A stretch of DNA of 64,000 nt from Sinorhizobium fredii (GCF_002944405.1 NZ_CP024307.1:1384501-1448500); one strand, 5' to 3'; positions 48,614 to 58,883 are shown, counted from the first letter of the stretch. Notes: generated by a model not told the origin, from the letters alone. Translations and numbers: made by a program.

Positions 48614-51274
48614 TCAGTCCTTCTTGGCCTTCGCGGCCGTCTTGCTCTTCGCCTTTGCAGCGGTCTTGGGTTTTCCGGTTTTCGTCGCCGTGCTCTTCGT
48701 TGCCGCGGCCGCGGATCGGCCCCGGGCCGACTTGCCCTTCGACACGCCGCTTTTCGCCGCGCGTTCGGCGATCAGTGCGAGCGCCTCTTCGACGCTCACC
48801 GATTGCGGATCCTTGCCCTTCGGCAGGGTTGCGTTCACCTTGCCCCAGTTGACATAGGGGCCGAAGCGACCGTCGCGTACCGTAATCGCCCCGCCGTCGG
48901 GATGTTCCCCGAGTTCCTTGAGAGCGGCGGCGGTGCGCCCGCGGCCGCCTTCTGCAGCCTTCGACTGCTTGTCGGCGAGTGCAGAAACGGCCCGATTGAG
49001 GCCGATCGAGAAGACGTCCTCGACAGACTCCAGATTGGCATAGGTGCCGTCATGCAGCACGAACGGGCCGTAGCGGCCGATCCCGGTCGAGATCATCTTG
49101 CCGGTCTCCGGATGCTTGCCGATGTCGCGCGGCAGCGAGAGAAGGGCAAGCGCCTTCTCGTGGTCGATCGTCGCCGGCGTCCAGCCCTTGGGAAGGCTTG
49201 CGCGCTTGGCCTCCTTGCCGTCGCCCCGCTGGACATAGGGTCCGAAGCGGCCGCTGCGCAGCGTGATTTCCTCGCCGGTGTGCGGGTCCTTGCCGAGGCT
49301 CTGCGGCTCGTTCGACACGGAGGCTTCCGCCTCGCCGTTGCTTTCCGACGAAAGCTGGCGCGTATAATTGCACTCCGGATAGTTGGAGCAGCCGACGAAG
49401 GCGCCGTATTTGCCGAGCTTCAGGGAGAGCTTGCCGGTGCCGCAGACCTGGCAGGTCCGCGGGTCGCCGCCGTCTTCGCGATTCGGGAAAACGAGCGGCG
49501 CCAGCTCCTCATTGAGCGCATCGAGCACATTGGTGACACGCAGTTCCTTGGTATCCTCGATCTGCGAGAAGAAATCCTTCCAGAACTCGCGCAGCACGTC
49601 TTTCCAGTTGAGCTCGCCGGCGGAAATCTGATCGAGCTTCTCCTCAAGCGACGCGGTGAAGTCGTACTCGACATAGCGGGTAAAGAAGCTCTCGAGGAAG
49701 GCGGTGACCAGCCGGCCCTTGGCCTGCGGCAACAGCTTGCGCTTGTCGATCGTCACATAGTCGCGGTCGACAAGCGTGCTGATCGTCGCGGCATAGGTAG
49801 AGGGCCGCCCGATGCCGAGTTCTTCCATCTTCTTGATCAGCGTCGCTTCCGAATAGCGCGGCGGCGGTTCGGTGAAGTGCTGGGTGGCGTTGATTTTCTG
49901 CTTGGCGAGGTTTTCGCGCGCATTGATCTCGGGCAGCCGGCCATCCTCATCGCCGTCGTCCGCCTGCTCGCCGTCTTCCTTCATGTCGGTATAGGCAGCG
50001 ATGAAGCCGTCGAAGCGGATGACCGAGCCGGTGGCCCGGAGGCCGGCTTTCCTGCCGCCATTGTCGGCCGCGATCTCGGCCGTCGTCCGTTCGATCTCAG
50101 CGGAGGCCATCTGGCTGGCGATGCCGCGCTTCCAGATCAGATCGTAGAGCTTCAGCATGTCGCCGTCGAGGAAGCGGCGGACCTGATCTGGCGTGCGGTT
50201 GAAGTCGGTCGGCCGGATCGCTTCGTGGGCTTCCTGAGCGTTCTTCGCCTTGGTGGAATAGAAGCGCGGCTTTTCCGGCAGGTAACGGGGCCCGAACTGG
50301 CCGCCGATCGCCCGACGCGCTGCATCGATCGCCTCCGGCGCCATCTGTACGCCGTCGGTACGCATATAGGTGATGAGACCGACCGTCTCGCCGCCGACAT
50401 CGACGCCTTCGTAGAGCTTCTGCGCCACCTGCATGGTGCGCGACGCCGAGAAGCCGAGCTTGGAGGAAGCGGCCTGCTGCAATGTCGAGGTGGTGAAGGG
50501 CGGACCGGGATTGCGCTTGACCGGCTTCGCCTCGACGCTCTCGACCACATAACTCGCGCCGTCGAGCAGCGCCTTCAGCCGATTGGCCTCCTCGCCGTTG
50601 CCGATCGACTTCGCCTGCAGCCGCTTGCCCTCCGCCGAGACGAGCCGCGCTTCGAACTCGTCGCCGCGCGGCGTCTTCAAGAGCGCCGCGATATTCCAGT
50701 ATTCCTCCGTGACGAAGCGTTCGATCTCCGCCTCGCGGTCGCAGACGAGCCGCAGCGCCACCGATTGCACGCGGCCGGCCGAGCGCGCGCCGGGCAGCTT
50801 GCGCCAGAGAACCGGGGAAAGATTGAAGCCGACGAGGTAGTCGAGCGCGCGGCGGGCGAGATAGGCGTCGACCAGCGAGATATCGATGTCGCGCGGGTCC
50901 GCCATCGCATCGAGCACCGCCTTTTTGGTGATGGCATTGAAGACGACGCGCTTGACCGGCTTGTCGCCGATCACCTTCTTTTTCTTGAGGAGATCGAGCA
51001 CGTGCCAGGAGATCGCCTCACCCTCGCGATCCGGGTCGGTTGCGAGAAACAGCCCGTCCGACGACTTCACGGCGTCGGCAATGTCCTTCATCCGCTTGGC
51101 GGAGGCGCCGTCGACTTCCCACGACATTTCGAAATCTTCGTCCGGCCGAACCGATCCATCCTTGGCCGGCAGATCCCGCACATGGCCGAACGAAGCAAGT
51201 ACCTTGTAGCCGGGGCCGAGATACTTGTTGATCGTCTTGGCCTTGGAAGGCGACTCCACCACTACAACATTCAT
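48614..51274 (-). CDS. topA: DNA topoisomerase I
   Basis: 886-residue type IA topoisomerase that relaxes negative supercoils. It starts with the Toprim domain (VVVVESPSKAKTINKYLG; later DPDREGEAISWHV). The catalytic Tyr is in LITYMRTDGVQM. The C-terminal region has one Cys4 zinc ribbon (CQVCGTGKL...CSNYPEC) and repeated GRFGPYVQ/GKYGAFV-type modules, ending in a Lys/Ala-rich tail. I chose ATG 51274 over 51280 by ribosome-site spacing. It lies upstream of rnr and downstream of dprA. A homologue of a TopA-inhibiting toxin lies at 62786-63040. Confidence 0.95.
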   Translation of the reverse strand: MNVVVVESPSKAKTINKYLGPGYKVLASFGHVRDLPAKDGSVRPDEDFEMSWEVDGASAKRMKDIADAVKSSDGLFLATDPDREGEAISWHVLDLLKKKKVIGDKPVKRVVFNAITKKAVLDAMADPRDIDISLVDAYLARRALDYLVGFNLSPVLWRKLPGARSAGRVQSVALRLVCDREAEIERFVTEEYWNIAALLKTPRGDEFEARLVSAEGKRLQAKSIGNGEEANRLKALLDGASYVVESVEAKPVKRNPGPPFTTSTLQQAASSKLGFSASRTMQVAQKLYEGVDVGGETVGLITYMRTDGVQMAPEAIDAARRAIGGQFGPRYLPEKPRFYSTKAKNAQEAHEAIRPTDFNRTPDQVRRFLDGDMLKLYDLIWKRGIASQMASAEIERTTAEIAADNGGRKAGLRATGSVIRFDGFIAAYTDMKEDGEQADDGDEDGRLPEINARENLAKQKINATQHFTEPPPRYSEATLIKKMEELGIGRPSTYAATISTLVDRDYVTIDKRKLLPQAKGRLVTAFLESFFTRYVEYDFTASLEEKLDQISAGELNWKDVLREFWKDFFSQIEDTKELRVTNVLDALNEELAPLVFPNREDGGDPRTCQVCGTGKLSLKLGKYGAFVGCSNYPECNYTRQLSSESNGEAEASVSNEPQSLGKDPHTGEEITLRSGRFGPYVQRGDGKEAKRASLPKGWTPATIDHEKALALLSLPRDIGKHPETGKMISTGIGRYGPFVLHDGTYANLESVEDVFSIGLNRAVSALADKQSKAAEGGRGRTAAALKELGEHPDGGAITVRDGRFGPYVNWGKVNATLPKGKDPQSVSVEEALALIAERAAKSGVSKGKSARGRSAAAATKSTATKTGKPKTAAKAKSKTAAKAKKD

Positions 51275-51474
51275 CGTCATTCTCTGAGACAATCTCTTCT
51301 GGCAAGGCGCAGGTGTTGCGCGGCCTTTATGGTGGCCACGAAATGGACAGGGATTCGGGCGCGGTCAAGGGGTTTATCGAAAATAGCGAACCGCAACCAA
51401 ACCGCAACATTCGATTTTCCGCAACTTCCGGTGGTTCGTTTTGCGACTTCCGCGTGTAGAGCTGCGTTTGCCGC

Positions 51475-52572
51475 CTATTGCGGTGGCGCGAGGGATACGA
51501 GATTGCCGCCGTGGCGGCTGAGCTGGCCGGCAAGATCGAGCTCGAGAAGCACGAGGTGCACCTCGGAGGCGGAAAGGCCGGTGTGGCGGATGATGTCGTC
51601 GATCTCGACCGGCGTCGGACCGAGCGCTTCGACGACAAGGGCGCGGCCGCCTCCTCCGGGCGAAGGCATCGTGGGCGGCACGGCGGGCGCATGTTCAGGC
51701 ACCGGCTCCCGGGCGCTCAGCCGCGAGAATAGATCGTCGCGGCTGAGCGGCGCCAATCCCTCCAGAACGTCGGCGGCGGAGGTGGTGACGATCGCGCCCT
51801 GTTTCAGGAGATCGTTCGTGCCGTGACAACGCGGATCGAGCGGTGAGCCCGGTACGGCAAAGACGAGCCGGCCGAAATCGGCCGCATAGCGGGCGGTGAT
51901 GAGCGAGCCCGAACGGCTGGCGGCTTCAACAATTGCGACGCCGAGGCTGATGCCGGCCACCAGGCGATTTCGTCTTGGAAAATCGCGGGCGCGCGGCTCC
52001 CAGCCGAAGGGCATTTCGCTGATCGCCAAGCCCGCTTCCGCGGTGATCTGCTGCAGGAGGCCGACATTTTCGGGCGGATAGGGTTGGTCGATGCCGCGGG
52101 CGAGGCCGGAAGTAATGACATAGCCCGCGGCACCGGCGTCGCGCGCGATCATCGCTGCGAATTTCGCGCCGCTGACCGAGGCATTGCGCGAGCCGACGAT
52201 GCCGAGCGAGGGGCGGCTTGCCGCCTGGAGGTTGCCCTTCATCGCAAGAAGCGGCGGAGCGGCGTCGATTTCCTTGAGCGCCGGCGGATAGTCCGGCTCG
52301 CCGATACCGACAAATACCGCGCCGAACCGATGCGCCGCCTCGAGCTCGCGCTCCGCGTCTGCCACCGAGGCGATGCGGAACTGTCGATCCGAGCCGCCGC
52401 GCCGCGACAGTTCCGGCAGCGCCTCGAGCGCCGCCTCCGCGGAGCCGAAGTGGTTGACGAGGTCCCGAAAGGTCGCCGGACCGACATTATCGCTGCGGAT
52501 CAGCCGCAGCCATGCGATTCTCTGCCGCTCCGTCAGCGCGGTTCCGTTACGTCGAGCGATGCCGGCCGGCAT
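51475..52572 (-). CDS. dprA: DNA-processing protein DprA with an internal deletion
   Basis: 365-residue DprA/Smf, which loads RecA onto incoming single-stranded DNA. A SAM-like N-terminus, Rossmann-like core ([65 protein letters not shown]) and C-terminal winged helix are seen. After ARGID (to residue 162) the usual AAH...GTIAVLAGGLD block of about 22 residues is absent; the sequence jumps straight to [11 protein letters not shown]. This removes a core strand and helix near the DNA-binding pocket. The frame is intact. It overlaps plsY by one base. Confidence 0.9.
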   Translation of the reverse strand: MPAGIARRNGTALTERQRIAWLRLIRSDNVGPATFRDLVNHFGSAEAALEALPELSRRGGSDRQFRIASVADAERELEAAHRFGAVFVGIGEPDYPPALKEIDAAPPLLAMKGNLQAASRPSLGIVGSRNASVSGAKFAAMIARDAGAAGYVITSGLARGIDQPYPPENVGLLQQITAEAGLAISEMPFGWEPRARDFPRRNRLVAGISLGVAIVEAASRSGSLITARYAADFGRLVFAVPGSPLDPRCHGTNDLLKQGAIVTTSAADVLEGLAPLSRDDLFSRLSAREPVPEHAPAVPPTMPSPGGGGRALVVEALGPTPVEIDDIIRHTGLSASEVHLVLLELDLAGQLSRHGGNLVSLAPPQ

Positions 52573-53183
52573 TATCCCTTTTCTCCGATCCGGCTTTCCG
52601 TACCGCTCAAGAGCCGCTGTATGTTGGCGCGGTGCTTGATCCAGGTGATGACCGTCATCAAGGCGAAGAGCAGGGCGATCTTCCCGTATCCGGTGGCGTA
52701 GAGTGCAATCGGCATGATCGCGGTGGCAACCAGAGCCGACAGTGAGGAGTATCGGGTGATCTTGGCCGAGACGAGCCAGATCGCGGCAAACGCGGGAACC
52801 ATCAGAGGCGCAAGGCCGAGCAGGATCCCGATATAGGTGGCGACGCCCTTGCCGCCCTTGAAGGAGAGCCAGACCGGAAAGAGATGGCCGAGAAAGGCGG
52901 CGAGGCCAGCGGCGATGCCGGCTTCGACACCCCACAGAGACGCGACCGCGGCCGCTGCCGTTCCCTTCAGCGCATCGAGCAAGAGCGTGGCCCCGGCCAG
53001 TTTCTTGTTGCCGGTTCTCAGGACATTCGTCGCGCCGATATTGCCGGAGCCGATCTTGCGCACGTCGCCGAGCCCCGCCATGCGGGTGAGGATCAGGCCG
53101 AAGGGGATGGAGCCGAGCAGATATCCGAAGGCGAGGCAGAGAAGTGTTGCGGGCAGCCCCAGCTGCCAGGAAAACAGATCCAC
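52572..53183 (-). CDS. plsY: Glycerol-3-phosphate acyltransferase PlsY
   Basis: 203-residue inner-membrane enzyme that transfers an acyl group from acyl-phosphate to glycerol-3-phosphate, the first step of phospholipid synthesis. The three conserved motifs are present: GSIPFG near 24-29, [12 protein letters not shown] near 46-57 and the glycine-rich [12 protein letters not shown] near 107-118. About five to seven membrane helices. The dprA start overlaps its stop by one base (TAATG), so translation is coupled. It follows pyrC' on the same strand. Confidence 0.96.
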   Translation of the reverse strand: MDLFSWQLGLPATLLCLAFGYLLGSIPFGLILTRMAGLGDVRKIGSGNIGATNVLRTGNKKLAGATLLLDALKGTAAAAVASLWGVEAGIAAGLAAFLGHLFPVWLSFKGGKGVATYIGILLGLAPLMVPAFAAIWLVSAKITRYSSLSALVATAIMPIALYATGYGKIALLFALMTVITWIKHRANIQRLLSGTESRIGEKG

Positions 53184-53210
53184 CGGTTCCTCCCCCCTAA
53201 ATGCTTCGGC

Positions 53211-54503
53211 TCACAATGAATGGACGAGCTTGCCGGCAACATAGGTCTGCACGACCCGGCCGGTAAAGCGTGCATTTTCGAATGGCGTGTTCTTGGAGCG
53301 GGAAACCAGCTCCTTTTCGTAGAGGATCCAGGGTTCGTCGAGATCGAGGATGGCTATATCCGCCTTCGCGCCGGGTTTCAGCGTGCCGGCGTCCAGGCCG
53401 AAGATCGCGGCAGGACGCGTCGAGAGCGCATCGATAAGCCGTATCAGCGGAACCTGGCCGCTGTGGTGGAGCCGAAGTGCGGCCGCCGCCAGGGTTTCCA
53501 ATCCGATCGCGCCGTCGGCCGCATCCGCGAAGGGCAGCCGCTTGGTATCGGCGCCCTGCGGGTCGTGCGACGACACGATGATGTCGATCTTGCCGGCGGC
53601 AAGCGCCTCGACCATGGCAACCCTGTCGTCTTCGCCGCGCAGTGGCGGGGTCAGCTTGAAGAAGGTCCGGTATTCGCCGATATCATTCTCGTTCAGCGTC
53701 AGGTGATTGATCGAGATGCCGCAGGTGACATTCGCCCCGCGTTCTCGTGCCGCATGCACGGCATCCGTCGATTCGGGGACGGAGATCTCGGCGGCGTGAT
53801 AGGCGGCCTTCGTCAGTGCCGCGACGCGCAAATCGCGCTCGAGCGGGATGATCTCGGCCTCGCGCGGAATGCCCGGCAGCCCGAGCCAGCTCGCGAGCAG
53901 GCCTTCGTTCATCACGCCGTTGGCGCCGAGGTATTTGTCGCGGGTCTCGAGCGCGACGACGGCGCCGAATTCACGCGCATAGGTCATGGCGCGGCGAAGC
54001 ACGAGCGTGTCGTGGACAGGCTGCCGGCCGTTGGTGAAGCAGACCGCACCCGCATCGCGGAGCAGCCCGAGCTCGCTCATTTCCACGCCGAGCAGCTCCT
54101 TCGTCAGGGCGGCGGCCGGATAGACGTTGACGAGCGCCTTGTCGCGGGCGGTCTTCTGCACGAACTCGACGAGGGCGATCTCGTCGATCACCGGATTGGT
54201 GTCGGGCATGGAGATAAAGGACGTGACGCCGCCGGTCGCTGCCGCACGCGCGGCCGACTCGATCGTTTCGCGATATTCGCTGCCCGGTTCTCCGACGAAG
54301 ACGCGGGCATCGACGAGGCCGGGCACGGCGACGAGGCCGGCACAATCCTTGACGAAGGCGCCCGCCGGGACGCCCTGGTTCAGGGCGTCCTTGCCGGCCG
54401 CAAGGATCCGTCCGTCGTTGCCGACGACGATCGTGCCGACCTCGTCGAGGTTTCGCGAGGGATCGATGATGCGCAGGTTCTCGAGAACAAGCGGTCTGGT
54501 CAT
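53211..54503 (-). CDS. Dihydroorotase-like protein, probably noncatalytic PyrC'
   Basis: 430-residue amidohydrolase-fold protein. Active dihydroorotases have HxH in PGLxDxHxHxREPG; here it reads [14 protein letters not shown], with Arg67 and Phe69 in place of the histidines. The late TDHAPH motif reads SSHDPQGA, losing the catalytic Asp, and the metal-bridging Lys region is replaced by LETRDKYLG. It is therefore most likely a structural partner of ATCase, like Pseudomonas PyrC' (PyrX). Its ATG overlaps the pyrB stop (ATGA). Annotation simply as dihydroorotase would be misleading. Confidence 0.9.
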   Translation of the reverse strand: MTRPLVLENLRIIDPSRNLDEVGTIVVGNDGRILAAGKDALNQGVPAGAFVKDCAGLVAVPGLVDARVFVGEPGSEYRETIESAARAAATGGVTSFISMPDTNPVIDEIALVEFVQKTARDKALVNVYPAAALTKELLGVEMSELGLLRDAGAVCFTNGRQPVHDTLVLRRAMTYAREFGAVVALETRDKYLGANGVMNEGLLASWLGLPGIPREAEIIPLERDLRVAALTKAAYHAAEISVPESTDAVHAARERGANVTCGISINHLTLNENDIGEYRTFFKLTPPLRGEDDRVAMVEALAAGKIDIIVSSHDPQGADTKRLPFADAADGAIGLETLAAAALRLHHSGQVPLIRLIDALSTRPAAIFGLDAGTLKPGAKADIAILDLDEPWILYEKELVSRSKNTPFENARFTGRVVQTYVAGKLVHSL

Positions 54504-55441
54504 AGGCGAGGGCCCTGGTTCTGAGAGAGAAGAAGCGTTTCCATGACGGCCATGCGCACGGCAACGCCCATCTCGACCTGCTGTTCGATGACGCTTTGCG
54601 GTCCGTCGGCGATCTCCGACGCAATCTCGACGCCCCGGTTCATCGGGCCAGGGTGCATGACGAGCGCATCGTCCTTCGCCGCCTTCAGCTTTTCCGCGTC
54701 CAGCCCGTAATAGTGGAAATACTCCCGCACCGACGGCACGAAGGAACCGGCCATGCGCTCGCGCTGGAGCCGCAGCATCATGACGACGTCCGCATCCTTG
54801 AGGCCTTCCGCCATGGATCGATAGACCTCGACACCCATCTGCTCGATGCCGGCGGGGAGCAGAGTCGCCGGGGCGACGACGCGAACGCGCGCCCCCATCT
54901 GATTGAGCAGCAGGATGTTCGAGCGGGCGACGCGCGAATGCAGGACGTCGCCGCAGATCGCCACGATGATCCGCGACAGCTTCCCCTTGGCGCGGCGGAT
55001 CGTCAGCGCGTCGAGCAGCGCCTGGGTCGGATGCTCGTGCTGGCCGTCGCCGGCGTTGACGACCGAGCAGGAGACCTTCTGCGCAAGCAGTGCCGCGGCG
55101 CCGGCCGACGAGTGGCGAACGACCAGCACGTCCGGATGCATCGCGTTCAGCGTCATCGCCGTGTCGATCAGCGTCTCGCCCTTCTTCACCGAGGAGTTGC
55201 CGACCGACATGTTCATGACGTCTGCGCCAAGCCGCTTGCCGGCCAGTTCGAAGGACGATTGCGTGCGGGTCGATGCTTCGAAGAAGAGATTGATCTGCGT
55301 CAGCCCGCGGAGCGAAGACGTTTTCTTCTCCCGCTGCCGGGAGATCTTCACGGCTTCGTCGGCGCGATCGAGGAGGAGCGTGATGTCCTGTTCCGTCAGC
55401 CCCTTGATGCCAAGCAGGTGGCGATGCGGGAAAGTGATCAT
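54500..55441 (-). CDS. pyrB: Aspartate carbamoyltransferase catalytic subunit
   Basis: 313-residue ATCase, which joins carbamoyl phosphate and aspartate in pyrimidine synthesis. The carbamoyl-phosphate motif [13 protein letters not shown] is near residue 48-60. HPTQALLDA and the aspartate-binding MLRLQRERM and HPGPMNRG are intact. I chose ATG 55441, with AGGG upstream, over the in-frame ATG 55456. It is translationally coupled to pyrC', and no pyrI lies nearby, in line with the PyrB-PyrC' class of enzyme. Confidence 0.96.
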   Translation of the reverse strand: MITFPHRHLLGIKGLTEQDITLLLDRADEAVKISRQREKKTSSLRGLTQINLFFEASTRTQSSFELAGKRLGADVMNMSVGNSSVKKGETLIDTAMTLNAMHPDVLVVRHSSAGAAALLAQKVSCSVVNAGDGQHEHPTQALLDALTIRRAKGKLSRIIVAICGDVLHSRVARSNILLLNQMGARVRVVAPATLLPAGIEQMGVEVYRSMAEGLKDADVVMMLRLQRERMAGSFVPSVREYFHYYGLDAEKLKAAKDDALVMHPGPMNRGVEIASEIADGPQSVIEQQVEMGVAVRMAVMETLLLSQNQGPRL

Positions 55442-55473
55442 GAGCCGCCCTTGCATGCTGGAATTTGGCTCGC

Positions 55474-55502
55474 TCTATAGAACGTGGCCCTTGGCACGGC
55501 AA
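55474..55502 (-). promoter_or_regulatory. pyrB: Promoter of pyrB-pyrC'
   Basis: On the minus strand TTGCCG (55502-55497) and TATAGA (55479-55474) are spaced by 17 bp. Start would be near 55467, about 26 bp before the chosen ATG. No attenuator-like leader fits in this short space. Confidence 0.5.
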
Positions 55503-55611
55503 GTGGCGCGGCAAGCGACGCACAGGGGCTTCCGAAGAAAACGAGCGGCGGCCATGGTTCTTGTCCGCGGGCCTGTTTCGTACCCGCGAAACTTGCGCTA
55601 GAACCGGCCTC

Positions 55612-57264
55612 ATGAATCAGATGAACCGGACCGAACAGAAACTCGCCGAACTGAACCAGCCGAAGCCCTGGTCCGGTATCAATGCCTACCGTTCCGACCC
55701 CCTAGTGGTCGACATCACGTCAAGCATGTCGAAGACGCTTCGTGACGAGTTCGACGCGCTCGGCCGCTATGTGACCACGCCCGAGGCGCAGGAACTGGCG
55801 CGCATGGCGAATGACGGCGTGCCGAAGCTCAAGACCCACGGGCCGCGCGGCGAACGTCTCGATGTCGTCGAGTTCCACCCGGCCTGGCATGCGCTGATGC
55901 GCCGGTCGATGACAACCGGATTGCACTCTTCCGCCTGGGAGAATCTGCCGGACGAGCGCGGTCGGTCGCACAAGGTGAGGGCGCTGCGCTTCTATTTGAC
56001 GGCGCAGCTCGAATGCGGCCATCTCTGCCCGCTGACGATGACCAGCGCTTCCGTCGCCGCGATCACCGCCTCGCCGGCTGTCCAGAAGGAGTGGGCGCCG
56101 AAGATCCTGTCGCGCAAATACGACTCGACCAACCGGCCCTGGATGCAGAAGTCCGCGGTGACGATCGGCATGGGCATGACAGAGAAGCAGGGCGGCACGG
56201 ATGTGCGCGCCAATACCTCGACCGCCGAACGGGTCGGCGAGGGGATCTACCGTCTGAACGGCCACAAATGGTTTATGTCGGCGCCGATGAGCGACGCCTT
56301 CGTCATGCTGGCGCAGACCCGCGAGGGGCTCGGCTGTTTCCTGGTGCCGCGGCTGCTCGAGGACGGCGCCGCCAACGGGTTGCGCTTCCAGCGCCTCAAG
56401 GACAAGCTCGGCAACCGTTCCAATGCCTCGTCGGAGGTCGAATTCTCGGACACTTTCGGCTTCCTGCTCGGCACGCCGGATGCCGGCATTCGCACGATCC
56501 TCGACATGGTGACGCTGACCAGGCTCGATTGCGCGCTCGCTTCGGCCGGGATGATGCGAGCCTCGCTCGCCGAGGCCGTGCACCATACCCGCGGCCGCAA
56601 GGTCTTCGGCAAGACGCTCGTCAGCCAGCCGATGATGACGCGGGTTCTCGCCGACATGGCGCTCGACGTCGCCGCCGCAAGCGCGCTGTCGTTCCGCCTC
56701 GCCGAAGCCTTCGACAATGCGCACAGCAGCGCCGAGGACGCGGCCTACGCCCGGATCATGACGCCCGTCGCGAAATACTGGTGCTGCAAGATCGCCCCCG
56801 CCTTGATCTACGAGGCGATGGAGTGCCTCGGCGGCAATGGCTACGTGGAAGAGCGGGCGCTTGCCCGGCACTATCGCGAAGCGCCGGTCAATGCGATCTG
56901 GGAGGGTTCCGGAAACGTCATGGCGCTCGACGTTTTGCGCGTGCTCGGTCGCCGCAAGGAGCTCTTCGAGCAGTTGTTCGCCGTCTTCAGCCGCGATCTC
57001 GGACCCTCCGGCCCCAAGACGATCGACGTGCTGCGCGCCGCCATGTCGCTTTGCGAGCGCGACGAAGGCGCGGCGCGCATGCTGGTCGAACAGCTGGCGC
57101 TGGCGGCCGCCGCCGCCGAGCTCTATCGGTTGGGTGCCGGCCGCATCGCCGATGCCTTCCTGGAGTCGCGATTGGCCGCCGGTTGGCGCGCGACCTACGG
57201 CATGCTCGATTCCCGCTTCGACTCCGCCTATGTGCTCGATCTTCTCTATCCCGCCGCGGCGTAG
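55612..57264 (+). CDS. AidB-like acyl-CoA dehydrogenase
   Basis: 550-residue flavoprotein of the AidB/isovaleryl-CoA dehydrogenase group. It has MTEKQGGTDVRANTST (flavin and substrate loop) near residue 185, RGRKVFGKTLVSQPMM near 325 and YEAMECLGGNGYVEE near 405, where the last Glu matches the catalytic region. E. coli AidB is part of the response to alkylation damage and binds DNA through its C-terminal part; whether this one does is unknown. No ada box or alkB neighbour is seen. Start may be ATG 55612 or ATG 55621. It is divergent from pyrB. Confidence 0.88.
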   Translation: MNQMNRTEQKLAELNQPKPWSGINAYRSDPLVVDITSSMSKTLRDEFDALGRYVTTPEAQELARMANDGVPKLKTHGPRGERLDVVEFHPAWHALMRRSMTTGLHSSAWENLPDERGRSHKVRALRFYLTAQLECGHLCPLTMTSASVAAITASPAVQKEWAPKILSRKYDSTNRPWMQKSAVTIGMGMTEKQGGTDVRANTSTAERVGEGIYRLNGHKWFMSAPMSDAFVMLAQTREGLGCFLVPRLLEDGAANGLRFQRLKDKLGNRSNASSEVEFSDTFGFLLGTPDAGIRTILDMVTLTRLDCALASAGMMRASLAEAVHHTRGRKVFGKTLVSQPMMTRVLADMALDVAAASALSFRLAEAFDNAHSSAEDAAYARIMTPVAKYWCCKIAPALIYEAMECLGGNGYVEERALARHYREAPVNAIWEGSGNVMALDVLRVLGRRKELFEQLFAVFSRDLGPSGPKTIDVLRAAMSLCERDEGAARMLVEQLALAAAAAELYRLGAGRIADAFLESRLAAGWRATYGMLDSRFDSAYVLDLLYPAAA

Positions 57265-58181
57265 CCGGTGACGAAAAGGACAAGCGGTATCGTGAAGAAC
57301 GACAGGGCCGTCTGTATCGTGGCGACGGCGGCGTAGAGCTCCGCGTCTCCCCCCATCTGTTTGGCGAGAATATAGCCGTTCATGGCCGTCGGTACGGCAG
57401 CGCCGAGGCCGATGATCACCAGGGCATCGCCGTCGATGCCGAGGAGTGCGCTTCCGGCAACCATGAAGATCGGCATGACGATCAGTTTCAGTGCGACCGC
57501 CAGGACGGCGGGTGCGCTTGGCTTCAGGGCGTCGGCGATCTTCAATCCGGCGCCCACCAGAATCAGGCCCAGGCTGAGCGAGGCGCTCGCCAGCATGTCG
57601 ATCGTCCGCATGGCCGGCGAATAGACCTCGATCCCCGCAAGATTGCATAGGATGCCGAGTGCCGATGCGATGATGAGTGGGTTGGTGACGATCCGCAGGA
57701 AAAACAGGCCGATACCGCGGCTGCCGCCGCCGAACCAGACGAGCACGGCGACATTGTAGAAGTTGATCGGGATGATGATCAGCGCCATCACCAGAGCGGT
57801 CAGACTCAGTCCAAGTGCGCCATAGAGCTTTTCAGCGATGGCGAGCGCTATGAAGGCATTCCAACGCGTCGCAGTCTGGAAGATCGAGGTGAAGGTAGCG
57901 CCGGAAATGCCGTTATTGCGCAGGAGGGGCCAGGCAAGCAGGACAGCGATCGACATCAGCGTGACGCTGCCAATTGCCGCGACGGCCGTCGCGTCGGCCC
58001 TCATTCCCGTGAAATCCGCCTTCGCCAGGGTCGAAAAGAGCAGCGCGGGAAAGAGAAAGTAGTAGCCGAACTGCTCGAGCCCCACCCAGAGCCCCTGATC
58101 GATGAGCCGCGAACGGCGGAGCCAGACGCCCAGCAATACGAGCAGAAAGACGGGCAGGATGCTTTCGAAAATGGCGGTCAT
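57246..58181 (-). CDS. AEC-family transporter (auxin efflux carrier type)
   Basis: 311-residue membrane protein with about ten helices in two inverted repeats. The N-terminus MTAIFESILPVFLLVLLGVWLRR and the motif VGAGLKIADALKPSAPAV fit the AEC/YfdV-type carriers. In bacteria such proteins move malate, malonate or other organic acids; the substrate here is not known. Convergent overlap of 19 bp with the acyl-CoA dehydrogenase gene. Confidence 0.9.
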   Translation of the reverse strand: MTAIFESILPVFLLVLLGVWLRRSRLIDQGLWVGLEQFGYYFLFPALLFSTLAKADFTGMRADATAVAAIGSVTLMSIAVLLAWPLLRNNGISGATFTSIFQTATRWNAFIALAIAEKLYGALGLSLTALVMALIIIPINFYNVAVLVWFGGGSRGIGLFFLRIVTNPLIIASALGILCNLAGIEVYSPAMRTIDMLASASLSLGLILVGAGLKIADALKPSAPAVLAVALKLIVMPIFMVAGSALLGIDGDALVIIGLGAAVPTAMNGYILAKQMGGDAELYAAVATIQTALSFFTIPLVLFVTGYAAAG

Positions 58182-58302
58182 CGCGGCTCATGCAGGTGGA
58201 GGGGTCAGGTGGGCGGGGCAAGGAAATTGGCGCGCCTTCTCTCTATCTATTAAAGCCGGCCGGGTGAGTGCCGCAAGCCGGCTCGGCTTGTGAATATTAA
58301 CC

Positions 58303-58317
58303 TTAACAGATGGTTTA
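58303..58317 (+). promoter_or_regulatory. Possible CtrA half-matching site
   Basis: TTAA-CAGATGG-TTTA matches seven of eight bases of the CtrA consensus TTAA-N7-TTAA. It lies 70 bp before the small membrane gene pair. One mismatch and short length make chance likely. Confidence 0.2.
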
Positions 58318-58386
58318 CGTTGCAGAGAACCGGCGATGGCGGAGATACTGGCGTCAGTTCAATGACGTTCGGAATGGAGCGGTTCG

Positions 58387-58542
58387 GTGAGAACTGGCTT
58401 GATGATCATCATGATGATGTTTTTCGCTGCGCTGGCGCTCGACATAGCGACGCTCGCCGCCGGGCTGGTCGCCTTTGTCCTTGCCGACCGCGCCATCTAC
58501 CCGGTGCTCAGCGGCTGGGCCGAGGGGAGGGGCGACGCATGA
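58387..58542 (+). CDS. Small membrane protein (51 aa), GTG start
   Basis: 51-residue protein beginning (M)RTGLMIIMMMFFAALALDI and continuing to GWAEGRGDA, with one or two membrane helices (about 5-36). The GTG at 58387 has GGAG eight bases upstream. Its stop overlaps the ATG of the next gene (ATGA), which supports both. The unusual Met/Ile-rich start is not typical of spurious frames. Function unknown. It would be missed by callers with a length cut-off. Confidence 0.65.
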   Translation: MRTGLMIIMMMFFAALALDIATLAAGLVAFVLADRAIYPVLSGWAEGRGDA

Positions 58543-58883
58543 AGTGGCTCATGGTCTTCTGGGGCGGCCCGGTGATCCTGCTGACCGGCTGGTACTCGCT
58601 CTCCTATTACGACATGAGCTTCGGCATCTTCATGCTGACGCGCGAGGCGCATGACCTCGTCTTCCGCATCTACGGCCACATCCTAGGTATCCCGCCGGAG
58701 AGCATTCCGCCGCTCGTTGCGCGGGCAATGGTTGTCGATACAATCGTCCTTTTCGGCCTCGTCGCGCTGCGCAAGCACCGGCAAATTGCAACCTGGCTAC
58801 GCGCCCGCTTCGGCGGCGCGACATCTCAGCCGGCCGAGCTATCCGCCCTGCCGAGGGATGCCAATCTGTCGAGCGCCCCCTGA
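58539..58883 (+). CDS. DUF6105 family membrane protein
   Basis: 114-residue protein with two membrane helices (about 3-22 and 67-82). The segments [20 protein letters not shown] and [20 protein letters not shown] fit DUF6105, found in rhizobia, function unknown. It starts in an ATGA overlap with the 51-residue gene. Its C-terminal 19 codons overlap the end of ruvX on the other strand (58826-58883), a 58-bp convergent overlap. Confidence 0.85.
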   Translation: MKWLMVFWGGPVILLTGWYSLSYYDMSFGIFMLTREAHDLVFRIYGHILGIPPESIPPLVARAMVVDTIVLFGLVALRKHRQIATWLRARFGGATSQPAELSALPRDANLSSAP

